Positions 34,593 through 46,222 of a stretch of 64,000 nt of DNA are shown piece after piece (the stretch's first letter is position 1; every line of letters starts with the position of its first letter). Below the pieces are notes generated by a model, which saw nothing but the letters and a program-made list of their open reading frames with translations, did no database searches and was not told the DNA's origin. A program made the translations under genes and the position numbers. Source of the DNA: Ursus arctos (lineage: Eukaryota > Chordata > Mammalia > Carnivora > Ursidae); the NCBI RefSeq assembly GCF_023065955.2, contig NW_026623008.1, positions 23,680,001 through 23,744,000 on the forward strand, read 5' to 3'.

Positions 34593-37489
34593 TCTATTTC
34601 TCTCTTAAAACCCAGACCAAACCACTCCTGAGGACTTCCAGGTTCCACAGGAGGAAGAGAGGCTCTCCCCACCACATGGTCCATACGTCTGGGCTTAGGG
34701 CTCCCACTGCTCTGTTGCCCAAGCCAGGAACCCCACAACCACCCCCCTCAGCTCATCATCCCCTCTCCTCCCCCTCTCCTTCTCCTTCTCCCCTGTGCCC
34801 GGGGCCGTCACCACAGCCGCCTTCTCACTGTCTTCTGCCCCACGTCCCGCCCCTCCAGATGCTCTCCTCTGCCTTGGGGTCACTTTCCAATAGAGGGTGC
34901 TCAATAAATATTTATTGGCTGATGGAGTAAATGTGCCAAGGAAGGCACGAAGGAGTGAAAGGAATGTCAAATCGAACATGTCCCCTTGGCTTTAAACCCT
35001 GCTGTGGCTCTCGACTGCCCTCAGAGCGTCTGTGCCTTAGGTCTTCACCATCTGGGGCCCATGCGCACTCCGGACTGGCCGCCGAGCTCCAACCGCGCTC
35101 TCCCTCCTGCCGTCACGCAGGCAGTCCCTCTACCTGGATGGTCCCTCCCTGCTGGGTTGTTGCAGTCACCCAGGCAAGACACGATGGGGACATGACCTCA
35201 GGTACAAAGCGGCAGCCCACACTGGCACCCCCAGAGCTGGGCCTGTCCCCAGTTCCTGGCCTAGCTTTGGAGTTAACGTTTGACATGCCCGTTAGAGTCC
35301 GCGTGGAGACATCAGGCTCGCAGTTAACAGGGTGTGAGCCTGGACTTAAGAGTGTGGGGTGTCCCAGATTTGAAGGGGACTGGATGGAATTCACCAGAGG
35401 AGTGGCTCGAGAAGACAGCTCCAGGGGCCTCACCGACACTTCGAGTCTGGGAGGGGAGCTAGCAGGGGCCTTCAGCTGATGGTCAGTGAGAAAGGAGGAG
35501 GTCCAGGAGCAGGGGTGTCCCGAAGGCTGAGGGAAGCCATGGTTTTCAGAAGCAATGAGGGACCCACCATGTCAAACGCAGCTGAAGGGGGGAAGAAGAT
35601 AGAAGGCGGTGTTCAGGGGGCAGAAGAGGCGGGACTTAGGGAAGGACTTAGGACTGGAGGGAGGGAGTGCGTGGGGGGGAGGCTGAGCATGGTGCCCAGG
35701 GAGGGTCCACCGTGGGCAAATGGGGGGAAGGAGGTGCCAAGCCGCACACGGAAGCCTAGACGAGGAGCAGTGGGTACGCATGGAAACGGAGAGGTCTTTT
35801 TGGGACAAGTTGAGGTGACGGGACTTTGGGATGTCATTAGGATCAATGCGTCTGGAGAGCAATCTGTGGTGGAGAGCAACACCTCTCTCTCTCTTTCTCT
35901 GTGTGTGTGTGTGACAGAAAGTCTATAGAAATCTGTCTCTAGCCTAGATCTCTCCAGGACTCCAGCTCCCCTTGGAGATCACCCTGGACGACCCACAAGG
36001 ACACGCAAACACAGGAAAACAGGCCCCGGTGGACTAGAGGGGACAGAGTTGTTGGTGAGAAAACCAGGGAGAGACTTGTCCAGATGAAAGCGAGAGTGGC
36101 CGGAACTAGGTGAGGCCAGAGGGCAGAGGAGGAGAAGACAACGTCCAGAGACGTTCAGGGAGCAGAGAGCACCAGAGACAGGGACTGGGTCCCGTGTGGA
36201 GGGAGAGGGGCTGGAGGTGGAAGGGAGATGGTTCTAGGAGTCTGCTCCTGTGGGAAGCTAGAGTGGGGCTGCCTATCGTTACCTGTTGATGGGACTGAGG
36301 CCCCCACAAAGGGCATGGGATGAGTCCTACATGGGCCTCACGGGTTGCGGAAGGGGGCTGCTGTCGACCACTGAGTGGATGGTTAGGGTAGCAGCCCAAA
36401 GACTCCCCCATCCAGCCATCAGCACCCTCCGCCAGACCTTGGCAGGAGAGCTTGGGCAGGATCCACTCCTGGCCTCAGCCCCAGGTAGAAGCTGGGAGAG
36501 TGTGTAAGGGGGAGCACAGGGACAGTTGCCCTGAGGCCTTGGACCTGGCTGAGGGCCAGAGACTACTCACTGCCCACCAGCCCCAAAAGGGCTCTAGGCC
36601 TGGAGATGCCACGAGGGGACCATGTCCCTCCCTTGCTTTAAATCTGTCCATGGTTCCCAGCCTCCTCCTGGAGAATGTCCAACCCCTTGCTTTGGCGTTC
36701 AAGGTCTTTGAAGCTCCAGGCCCAGTTAGCCTCCTTTTAGGCAGAGCCCCCCTGGCTCCCTCAGTGGGGTGACCATTTCAGCCTGTAAATGACCAAAACT
36801 TTCTCCATGCTGCCCATTCTGCTGGAGTGCTATTCGCTGTGTATGCCTACCCAGTGCCTGCCCACCCACTGAGATTTAGCGCGAGGAACCCCTCCTGAAG
36901 TCTTCCCTGACCTACCAGAGGACTCACTGTGCCCCAAACAAACTGTCACCTCCCCCCGCCCCGTGGCATTTTACTGAGCTGGCCTATGTCTGTTTTTCTC
37001 TTGCTATGGCACTGTGAGAGCCTGGAGAGCAGGAGCCAGGTCGGGTTCCTCCATTCTCTCCCACTGAGGGGGCTCGGGGTGGGGTGGGGGCAGAGATGGG
37101 GGCAGTGGAAGGATCAGGAGTGACGGCAGATGCCCTTCCAGCCCTGTGGGTTCAGTCTAACTCAGTGTGTGTGAATGGGGAGAGTTGAAATGATCACCCC
37201 CAAAGTAGAGAGAGCCAGAGAGAGGCAAAAACTGCTTTATTTGGGCAGTGAAGGGCAGAAACGTGGAGATCCCAGGGGAGGGGGCAAAGGTAGAGCACGT
37301 TCGCCCACAGAGAGGGACACCGGATTTTGCAGTGCTCCTAGGACGTCTTCCTGCTCACCCTGGCTTGGTGCGAGTCAGCCTCGGGACCATCACGCGATGA
37401 GCCTGAAGCCTGTCGCCCCAGATCCCTGGAAGACAGACACTTATGACACGCCTCTGGAACCCTGGGGCAGAGGGCGTGTAGCTGGGCAC

Positions 37490-37720
37490 CCCACACTGCC
37501 TGGGGTCACATGCAGCTCTGCCACCAACTAGCTGGGTGTCCTTGGGCAAGTCACATAATGGCTTGGAGCCTCAGTCTCCTCCTCTGAGGATACTGGAAAT
37601 AACAGCGGTACCCACCTCGTAGGTGTGTGATAAGTCTTAAAAAAGAAAATGCACGCGAGGTGTTAGCACACTACCTGGCAGAGAGTAAATGAGCAATACA
37701 TATTAGTTGTTACGATTATT
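37490..37720 (+). mobile_element. MIR, forward
   Basis: Well-preserved forward MIR: CTGCCACCAACTAGCTGGGT, GGGCAAGTCACATAATGG, CCTCAGTCTCCTCCTCTGAG, TACCTGGCAGAGAGTAAATG. Confidence 0.7.
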
Positions 37721-38740
37721 ATTTTGTCAGATCTGGGGCTGCAGGGGGGTTATCCCTCCCACTCTGTCAGGTCTTTACTGGGCTCGCTCTCCAGGCAGGA
37801 CTCCTCTGCCTGCAAGGCAGAATGAGAGGAAGGACTGTGGTTAGATAGCAAGAAGGACTTCCTGCCAGGCTACACGATGCTATCCTGGGAAGGAGCCAGA
37901 AGTCGTGGGACTGAGGCCGCTGGGGAGAGGACCTGCTTCCAGGAGAATGTCCAGGCCAGGCTAGTGAGGCCAGAGTAGGCTGAGGGCTGAATCAGCTCAG
38001 TAGTGACCTCACTTCCAGAGACCCTGGAGGGGCCCTGTTTAAACCTACCTTTCAATTCCCAAGATCACAGAGATGACACACAGAAACAGAGACACAGCAG
38101 CAGGGATACTCCAGGGCAGACAGGCAGAAGCAAGGGGCCACACATGACACAGGCTGTTTCCTCCACTCAGAACACTCTCGCCAGGGTCTGGAGCGGCTGA
38201 CCCTTCATCCTTCAAGCCTTGATGGAGAGTTACCTCCTCAGACAGGCCCTCACCAACCCATGCATTCATTCAACATTTACTGAGCCGCGATTATGAGTCA
38301 GGCACTGTTCTAGACTAGACAGAGTCCGTGCTCATTCCAGATAAAGTAGCCTCTGGCCCACCTTGTTCTTCTCAAACCCAGCGCACTGTCGATTTCTGAC
38401 TTCTTTTTATTGTTTCTCTAACCAGAATGTAAGCCCCATGAGGGTAGGGACTTCAATAGTTTCTTTTACCAATGTGAACCCGATGACTCAGAGTATAAAC
38501 CCGGCACAAACTAAAATAGGCCCTTGATAAGTATTTGCTGAATAAATAAATGGACATAGAGATCAGAGAGATAGCTGGACACCCAGAGAAACAGCGCCGT
38601 GCTCAGGGGTCGATGCAGACATTCAGAGAAGCACATAGGATGACACTCAGGACTGTGCCTTCAAGGCCACCCGAGCCTTCCTTTCTCAGGTCATTCAGCT
38701 TGGTTGCTAGGCTGGAGCCTTGTTTGGAACTCTATTTTAC

Positions 38741-38862
38741 ATTATTATTATTATTATTACTATTATTTTTTAAAAGTAATCTCTATGGCCCACGTGGGGC
38801 TCCAACTCAGGACCCTGAGATCAAGAATTGCATATTCTACCGACAGAGCCCGCCTGGCGCCC
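38741..38862 (-). mobile_element. Short SINEC with (ATT)n tail
   Basis: Flanked by the 11-base duplication CTCTATTTTAC (38730-38740 and 38863-38873); tail is (ATT)n. Confidence 0.88.
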
Positions 38863-38999
38863 CTCTATTTTACTTTTTTAGGTGCCTTCTGATGAACAGA
38901 AATGTTAATATAGTCAAATCTGTCAATCATGTGAAGACTGTGGTGGTCAGAAAAAGGAAGGGATGAATTACCCCGCAGAGTCCCACGGCCGGTCGGAGG

Positions 39000-40030
39000 G
39001 GCCCTTCCGACTTCAGCTCAACCCCTCCAGGTCCTGGAACCTGGGAGGCCCCGGCTGCCGCGGCCCCACCGGGTGTTCACGCCTCGCCCTTCCCCCACCC
39101 TCTCCGCTAGGCCCCGCCTCTGGAACCCCGCCTCCGCCCCATCGGCCGAGCCCTCTGTTGGCCCCGCCCCTCACCGGCTCTCACGGGCGCAGGGGAACTA
39201 GATGTCTCTTCCTCTTGCCCAGGAATTGGTAGTTAATATTCTGCCATCGGTGCTTCCATCTGGAGGGAGGGAAAATTGGGCAGACAGGATGGGCAAGGCT
39301 CCGCCCCCCACTCCGGGTCTACGCCCATTTCGCCTAGCCCCGCCCCTTCCTCCTGCTCTCAGCGGCCTCGGGCCTCGCCCTTCCGACCCAGTTCCGCCCC
39401 CTCCTCCCGCTCCCAGGCACCGTCAAGCCCAGCCTATCCAACCCCCGACCGGCCCTGGGCTCTGGGGATCCGCCCCTCGGCCACAGGCCCCGCCCCGCCC
39501 CCTCCAGGGCCTCCGCCCCGCCCCGCGCGCTCACGTGAGGCGCGGGCGCGCGCTGTAGCAGCTGGGCCAGCGCGCAGAGGGTACGTCGGCCAGGCTGGTG
39601 GTCCCGGGCAGCAGCAGCAGGTTGCGCGTCGGCCAGCGCCAGGCGGCGCCCGGCGGGCGGCGGCGCTGCGGGCTCAGCCAGTAGTCGCCCAGGCTGCGGC
39701 GGGAGGCGGGCGCTGGCAAGGCCGGGCCCCGGCAGCCCCAGAAACACAACTCCTGGTCCAGGCGGTGCGGGGGCGTGGCCCGGGGCCGCCTGCGGGGGAG
39801 ACGGGGCAGCGGTCACCTCGGAGCACGACGGGCGGGGAGAAAGGGGCCGCCTCGGATCCGACGCGTAGGGGCCTGCGTCGAAGTCACTCTTGGTCGAGGG
39901 ACTCTTTAGAGGGACAAGGGAGGGGCACCGGAAGGCTGCATCGGGGCCCTCGGGCCCGGACGCCTCCTCCCCCAGCTGCTGGACCAGGCTCCTTTATCGC
40001 GCCGGCGCCCTCCCCGGGGACCCCCTTACC
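39000..40030. promoter_or_regulatory. GC-rich island with repeated GC boxes
   Basis: There are numerous CCGCCCC / CCCCGCC motifs (Sp/KLF-type GC boxes) at irregular spacing from about 39,060 to 39,540, then a CpG-rich stretch covering the candidate exon 2. A CACGTG E-box occurs at 39,532-39,537. Confidence 0.55.
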
Positions 40031-40079
40031 GGGACAGAAGAAAATTCACCACGAAGTGGGCAGTCTCGGTGAACAGCAT
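39531..40079 (-). CDS. Unrecognised candidate two-exon gene, about 102 residues
   Basis: I do not recognise this product. Exon 1 (40030-40079) starts with ATG and encodes MLFTETAHFVVNFLLS, then ends at a strong CG/GTAAGG donor (phase 2). The acceptor at 39790-39792 has a pyrimidine tract (CCCCGTCTCCCCCGCAG). Exon 2 (39531-39789) continues in frame to TGA, giving 102 residues. The N-terminus is hydrophobic. The remainder is rich in Arg, Pro and Trp (for example SLGDYWLSPQRR and WRWPTRNLLLLPG), with no domain I can name. An in-frame TAA 36 bases upstream makes this ATG the first one. A TATA-like TATTTAAG lies just upstream. Against it: the region is GC-rich, a second minus frame is also open (39334-39816), and no close polyadenylation signal is visible. 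The terminal TGA overlaps a GTGAGC donor, so further exons are possible. It could instead be a non-coding transcript. Confidence 0.5.
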
Positions 40080-40109
40080 GGCGTCCAGCCCGCCTGGCCC
40101 GGCTTCGGC

Positions 40110-40119
40110 CTCTTAAATA
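40110..40119 (-). promoter_or_regulatory. TATA-like box upstream of the candidate gene
   Basis: TATTTAAG on the minus strand lies some 35 bases before the ATG at 40,079, within otherwise GC-rich sequence. If it is used, the 5'UTR would be only a few bases long, which is a point against strict use of this site. Confidence 0.35.
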
Positions 40120-41958
40120 CCTGCCGGAGTGAAGGGGGAGGCCTGAAAGCCCATAGTCCCTCCGGGACGGCCGTTTTTAGCAGGAGGCATCAGCTGGCAG
40201 AGCGAGATGGGGGCAGCACCAGCTCCTCCGGCGGCTGGGGTCTAGTCTGTGATCTGATTTCACCAGCCGCAATGGTGGGAGGGGGCCAGGTAACAGATTT
40301 CCGAGATCTCCTGAGACACTACCCCACTCCCTGCCCCCAGGACCAAGGATGTCAAAGGCAGCAAGAGGGGGCCGAGGGCAGTAAGGTCAGCTGCCGGTTA
40401 GATAAAGCTTCCCCGTCCCACCCAGGGGCCTCCAGCCTCTGCTTACAGACAGACCCCGTGATGGCATGCTCAGGCAGAACCCGCACCTCAAAAGGTGGCC
40501 CCGCTCTCAGGCTTACGATCCCCCACCTCTGCCTCCCAAGGCCCTCTTGCTCCAGGGCACTTTCAAATGTTACAGGCAGAAGGCTCCTCGGCCACCTTTA
40601 GTTCAAGAGTTCTTATCTGGAGACATTCTGCGAATGAACTTTTGGGGATCCAGGACCCCCTAAACTGTCTCAAAGTTCCAAATACACATATATTTCTGGA
40701 AAGAATCTAGAAAGGATCCCTGACAGCATACCCCCCCCCCCAAAGAAAAAGTTGAAATCTCTTGCTCTGGTCTAACACCCTCTTTTGGGAAAAGGGGAAA
40801 CTGAGGTTTAGAGAGTGGCCGAGAAAAGCCAAAAGTAAACCCCAGGTTTCATACGACTCTGCCCACCCCTACAGGGGGTGAGACAACCCCTCTGTGCCCT
40901 TGTTCTAAGCAGAGCTTGGGGTTCAGGGCTCAGCTCAGGGCTCAGAGCCCAGGCTGGGCCCTGCCCCCCGACCCCCTGGGGATCCAGAGGAACGTGCTGG
41001 CCCAGCTCCCTTTCCCACACTGCCAGTTTGGGCTATTTCCCCCCCAGTGACTCACACTGGCTGCTGGGGAGAGTGGGCAGCTGTTCCGAGCCCCCAGGGC
41101 CCAATACAGGTCCTGACTTCCCCCCAATTGTGCAGCCATATTTGGGGATTTAATCTCCTGTTTTCCCTCCTTCGGGAATCTCCCTCCCCTCATCCCTTCC
41201 TCTTTTCCCTATCTCCAACCTCTCCCTCCCTATGGCTCCTTCCCAGCAGCAAACAGGCTCTAGTCTTCCCTATCTTTGAAAAAGAAGAAAGCTCTCCTTC
41301 AACCCAATGTCCTTCTCCTGCTCCCCTTCACAGCCAACATTCTTGAAAGGGCTGTTTCCACTTCCTCGCTCAGCCCCTGCGATCTGGCTTCCTCCCCCAC
41401 CATTCCGCAGGAACAGCTCTGCTCTCAAGGTCACCACTGACCTCCTTGTGGCTAAATCCAAGGGATGGTTGGGAGTCTTTATCTGACTTGACCCCTTAGC
41501 AGTGGCTGCCTTCGATACAAATTCTCCTTCCTCCTTGAAATAACTTTTGCGTCCTTGTTTTTCTGGACACTGTGCACTCCTGATTTTCTCGCCATCGTAC
41601 TGGCTGCTGCCACATGGCAAATTTCTCATCCTTTGCTCACTGCCTAATCGTGTCCTAAGGAAATCTCATTGGTTCCCGTGCCTGGGGTTTCTCCTCTGTC
41701 AGAGACTCACGTCTCTCTTTCAGCCTTCATCTGTCTTCTCTGCCCCACACCTGTCTCCTGGCACCCCTCTCCCCGCCCTCCCCCAGATGTCCCACCTCAC
41801 AGGACACGTGCCCCACGCCTGCCCTTCCTCCCACCCATGTTCCCTAGCTTGACCATTTTCTCAGTTGCCAGAACCAAAAATCTGGGTTTTGTTGTAGTAT
41901 CTTCTCTCTCTTTTCATATTCAAGCAGCTATGAAATCCTATTCTCTCCAGGACATTTT

Positions 41959-42185
41959 ATTTTATTTTTTTAAAAAGATTATATTTATTTATTTTAGAGA
42001 GAGAGAGAGAGGGAGCCCACGAGTGGGGGGGAGGGGCAGAGAGAGAGGGAGAGAGAGAATCTCAAGCAGCCTCTCCCGGAGCATGGAGCCAGACTGACTT
42101 GGGGGTCTGTCCCACCATCCTGAGATCACGACCTGAGCTGAAGTCAAGAGTCAGCCGCTTTACCAACTGAGCCACCCAGGCGCCC
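41959..42185 (-). mobile_element. SINEC
   Basis: Flanked by the 11-base duplication CCAGGACATTT (41948-41958 and 42186-42196). Confidence 0.9.
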
Positions 42186-42212
42186 CCAGGACATTTAAAA
42201 AATCCCATTGCT

Positions 42213-42409
42213 GGGGCGCCTGGGTGGCACAGCGGTTAAGCGTCTGCCTTCGGCTCAGGGCGTGATCCCGGCGTTATGGGATCGAGTCCCACATCAGGCT
42301 CCTCCGCTATGAGCCTGCTTCTTCCTCTCCCACTCCCCCTGCTTGTGTTCCCTCTCTCACTGGCTGTCTCTATCCTGTCGAATAAGTAAATAAAATCTTT
42401 AAAAAAAAA
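42213..42409 (+). mobile_element. SINEC, young bear-type, forward
   Basis: The clearest forward copy of the young subfamily (GGGGCGCCTGGGTGGCACAG start). The 16-base duplication AAAAAATCCCATTGCT is at 42197-42212 and 42410-42425. Confidence 0.93.
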
Positions 42410-43844
42410 AAAAAATCCCATTGCTTCTCTCCATTTCCACTGCTAATGGATGCCTGGTCCAAGGCCCCCTCGCCTTTCCCCTGGGCGGTAGCAGCCTGCG
42501 GGCTTGGCTCCCTGCCGCCACTCTCTATCCCTTATGTGGTCTGGTCCCACAAAGCAGACAGGGTTGTCTTTCCAGAACATCAGTTCGTCCCTCTGCACAG
42601 TGTCTTCAGCACCAAGTTCACCCTTGGCACCTACCAGTTCCAGTGCCAGGGACATTTCCTCCCCCCATGTCCTCCCGGGTCACTGCTGCTCCTCTCAGCT
42701 CCACTGTCCTTCGGGGGACCATTCCGGGCCTCCTAGCTGGCTCTGCTCTTCCTTCTCTTCGCAGCACTGGGGCCTGTCCTCTGTGGACTTATCAAGCATT
42801 CGCTAGCTAGTCTGATCTGCAGACCTCCCAACTCCTGAGCCTGCCACTCTAGGCCCCTGGGATGCCAAGACGAACCTGCCAGAGGCCTTGTCCTCCGTGA
42901 GTCCAGAGTGTGGTGGGGGAGGCAGACCTTCACCAGGGATCTAGGAATAGCTGAGTACACACTGGACAAGCAGGTGCTGTGAGAGGGGAAGGACAGGAGG
43001 TCAGAGGAGCCTTCTGGGAGAGGCGACAATTGGTGGAGATCTGAAGGGTAAGCGGGGTTGGGAGGGAGGCTGTTCCAGGCGGAAGGAACAGCATGCTTAA
43101 AGGCAGAAGAACGTTCTGTGAATCGCTGAGGGGCGTCTGGTGCGGCTGGATAAGTGACGTAAAGAAACCATCAATGAGTCTTAAATAAGAGAATGGTATG
43201 GCTGGATCTGTGGTCTTTGTATGTCTGGACTAGAGGCATCAAGCCAGGAAGGAAGCAGGGAGTCTGGCTGGGGTTGCTTGGGCAATGGTGGGCCCCCGGA
43301 TTCAGGGTGCGGGCAGGGGAACTGGAGCAGAATGGACTGTCATTGCCTGGAAGAAGGTGAGGGCAGAGACAGGGAATGAGAATGTTTGTGGTGGCCCCAC
43401 CCTGGAGGGTGGGTGGGGAGAGGCCCCCGGGCGCCGGGACACCCATATCCCTGTGGCGTCCAACCCGCTGACCTAGCTGGTGTCTGGTTGCCTGATGTCT
43501 TCACGTGGGTCCTCATCCATCCTTTCCCCTAGAAGAGCAGAGGGAGGCCCAAGAGGCAGAAGGCGGCCGTGAAGGCCTAGGAGGAGGCAGAGGGGAGAAG
43601 GGGAAGTTGGGTCAGAGTCCGGATGTGACAGGGTTTCAGGGAAAGTGGCATCTGGGGTTTCCTCAGAGTCTGGAAATTCCACTCTCTCTGGCTCCACTTT
43701 GAGACACCCCCCTTCCCTCCCCGATCCTCTCTAGGCTCTGTAGGGGCTGAGTCTGTATCCGAAGGGGCACATCCACCGATGGGTCCCCAGGACTCAACAG
43801 TCCCTAATGTCAGTTCGCACCTCCCATGAGCTGGCCCGGTGCCC

Positions 43845-44040
43845 GTGGCCTGCCTGACCCCGTGCTGTCCTCACACTAGCCCTTGGAGGCACGTAGCTTA
43901 TTTACCCCCATCGTACAATGAGACTTCCAGGGCTTAAGGAACTTGCTAAAATTCCCACAGCTTAGACGAGGCAGCACGAGGATTTGAACCGAGGTTTGAC
44001 TGACATCAGAGACTGCTTTTAACTCTGTGCTATATTAAGC
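43845..44040 (-). mobile_element. MIR, reverse
   Basis: CCCCCATCGTACAATGAGAC ... CTTAAGGAACTTGCTAAAAT ... GATTTGAACCGAGGTTTGAC is a reverse MIR. Confidence 0.65.
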
Positions 44041-44129
44041 CTGTCGACCCCCTGGCTGATTGGCTCGGTAAGGGAAGGAGGCTTTGTGGGGTATTTGCTT
44101 GTGGTTGGGGTGGCTCCCCCCCCATATCA

Positions 44130-44210
44130 AGCAACGGGAAAGGGTAGTACTGACGTCAACTGTTGCCATGACAATGCAGCAACCTTTTCCCTGCCATCTC
44201 CATGGTAACC
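44130..44210. promoter_or_regulatory. CRE plus RFX/X-box-type motif cluster
   Basis: A full palindromic CRE TGACGTCA (44,151-44,158) stands four bases before an X-box-like GTTGCCATGACAAT (44,162-44,175). AGCAAC half-sites flank it at 44,130-44,135 and about 44,178-44,183, and CCATGGTAAC follows at 44,200-44,209. CREB/CREM and RFX sites together are typical of spermatid and ciliary gene promoters. A weak TATA-like CTAAAAGG follows at about 44,242. Confidence 0.5.
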
Positions 44211-44570
44211 TGGGGGTCCATCTGTACTTCGCCCCCTCCTTCTAAAAGGGGGTCCTTTAGGGAGGGGCTAGCTAATAAGGTGTCTGAGAGGCAAGTCGGG
44301 AAGCTATGATTCGTGTACGCCCCTTTCCCCAGGTCCCTCCTTATTCCTTGGGCCCAGAGAATAAGGTTGGGATCAGGGGGTCCTGCCTGGGGTCTGGGGA
44401 CAGCTTCACCCTTGAGGGTGAGGGAGGCAGCTCTCCCCTTCCCACCTGGGGATTCCCCTGGAAATGTCCCCCAACCAAGTTCCTAGGCTCGTGTGAGCAG
44501 AACTGCTGGGAAGTTGGCAGAGGGAGGCAAGAGGGATTCCCCGACCCTCTCCAAGGCTGGACATTGCCCA

Positions 44571-44580
<10 letters not shown>

Positions 44581-44603
<23 letters not shown>
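44581..44603 (+). repeat. Poly-G tract, 23 bases
   Basis: Uninterrupted G23, able to form quadruplexes and prone to length error in sequencing. Confidence 0.85.
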
Positions 44604-44729
44604 ACGTGACAGGCTGGCTCTCTGCTGCCCCTTGAAGCCAGAGGTAGGAGCAGCAGCAGCCTCTCTTGCTCAAGGGCTGGCCGTGCCAGAGACTCCGGGC
44701 TGGTGCTACACAGGCATGAAACCTGCCAG

Positions 44730-44860
44730 CAGGTGTCATTAACCCATTTCACAGATTTGGAAGCAGAGACCCAGAGAGGCGAAGTAACGGGCCCAAGTTT
44801 GAACAGCTAGTAAACGGCAGAGTCAGGACTCAAATCTGAGTTTAGGCCAGTGACTTTTCC
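44730..44860 (-). mobile_element. MIR, reverse
   Basis: TTAACCCATTTCACAGATTT, AGAGAGGCGAAGTAACGGGC and CAGAGTCAGGACTCAAATCT match reverse MIR. Confidence 0.65.
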
Positions 44861-45274
44861 AGGGGGAAAAAGGAAGAAACAGAGAACAGGATAGAAAAGG
44901 AGAAAAGAAACAGGAGAGTGAGTGACTCAGGTTGGAGCATGTCATGCTGTCACTACAGAACAAAGCTCAAATTCAAGGCCTCCTTGATCCAGCTTTTCTT
45001 CTGTTACCTCATCTCCAGATCCCCTGAATTCTGAGCTCTGCGAGGGCCAGAGATCTGTCAGATTCAAGCCTCGGTTCTCAGCACCTGGTGTGGTCCAGAT
45101 AGGTAGGTGTTGGGAGAAGGTGATTGAAGTGACTTCCTGGAACGTGCCCCGCACTTTCCAGCCTCCAGGCCTTTGTGCGCAATGTTCCCTCCCCCTAGTG
45201 GAGCTAACTGGCCCCAGGGTCTGACCAAGCATGGGGGGGAGGGCGGGCAGTAAGGTTTTTTTCTTTTTTAAAAA

Positions 45275-45464
45275 TTTTTAAAAAGATTTTATTTATTCGT
45301 TCGACAGAGACAGCCAGCGAGAGAGGGAACACAAGCAGGGGGAGTGGGAGAGGAAGAAGCAGGCTCCCAGCAAAGGAGCCAGATGTGGGGCTCAATCCCA
45401 GAACCCCAGGATCACGCCCCGAGCTGAAAGCAGACGCTAAAAGACTGAGCCACCCAGGCGCCCC
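45275..45464 (-). mobile_element. SINEC
   Basis: First of three reverse SINEs in a row; the head ends CCACCCAGGCGCCCC and the flanks are T-rich (TTTTTTCTTTTT). Confidence 0.88.
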
Positions 45465-45479
45465 TTTTTTCTTTTTAAA

Positions 45480-45650
45480 AAGATTTTATTTATTTTAGGC
45501 AGAATGAGAGAGTGGGGGTGGAGGGGGTGGGTGTGGGTGGGGGAAGCACAGAGCCCGATGTGAGGCTTGGTCCCAGGACCCTGAGGTCATGACCTGAGCT
45601 AAAACCAAGAGGCAGATGCTCAGCTCAGCCGAGTCACCCAGACACCCCCC
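45480..45650 (-). mobile_element. SINEC, older
   Basis: Second of the trio; worn head GTCACCCAGACACCCCCC. Confidence 0.8.
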
Positions 45651-45654
45651 CTTT

Positions 45655-45769
45655 TTAAATTAAAGTTTATTTATTTAAGTAAGCTCTACGTCCAGTGTGG
45701 GGCTCGAACTTACCACCCCAACATCAAGGGTCACATGCTCCTCCAACTGAGCCAGCCAGGCGGCCCCCC
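45655..45769 (-). mobile_element. Short SINEC
   Basis: Third of the trio; AAGTAAGCTCTACGTCCAG type with head GAGCCAGCCAGGCGGCCCC. Confidence 0.8.
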
Positions 45770-46222
45770 ATTTTTTTTTTTTTTTTAATCCAGTGAGGAA
45801 GGGACTTGCCTGAGGGAGGCCGTGTGAGTCCTAGGAGGGCCAATGCCTGTGTCCTTCAAGTTCACCGCTGAATCCCCAGTGCCCTGCACAGGACTGGCTG
45901 GTGGACTTGTATTGACCGAGGCAGGAACAGAGCCCAAACTAGAACCCAGTGACCCGACGCCTGGTCACACTGTCCAAGGCTCCTCATTGCCATGGAACAG
46001 AGTTGTCGCCCTGGCTCCTGCCACTGTCTCTCCGGGCTTCTTTTCCTGCCAGGGTTACCCAAACTTTACAGAAGCTCTCTCTGCTCCCGAAATGTTTTTT
46101 CTCCATCTCTGCCTCTTATTTTCTGGTGATGCCCTGATCACTTGGCCATGCTTCCACCTCGAGGGTAGGTTCGGCTGGCCCAGCTGGGGCAATTATAGCC
46201 TCGCACTTGCCTGCCGATGCTA

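Larger units (their letters stand above)
28265..39530. other. Gene-poor interval between MARCKSL1 and the candidate gene
   Basis: No reading frame here looks like a known protein; the long frames are scattered and unsupported by splice or family evidence. Contents: MIR and L2-like remnants (for example L2-like at 34,280-34,930, 36,640-36,900 and 38,200-38,540), a degenerate TG-rich stretch (30,400-30,720), short GTGC repeats near 32,980-33,015, and two SINEs (34,441 and 38,741). Confidence 0.6.

Noticed and set aside
39276..40601. Open frame of 441 codons on the plus strand
   Set aside because: It runs through CpG-island sequence opposite the spliced minus-strand candidate, is Pro/Ser/Arg-rich low complexity, and has no splice or family support.
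42213..42409. Possible tRNA gene (A- and B-box-like sequences)
   Set aside because: These belong to a tRNA-derived SINE with tail and target duplication; there is no foldable full tRNA.
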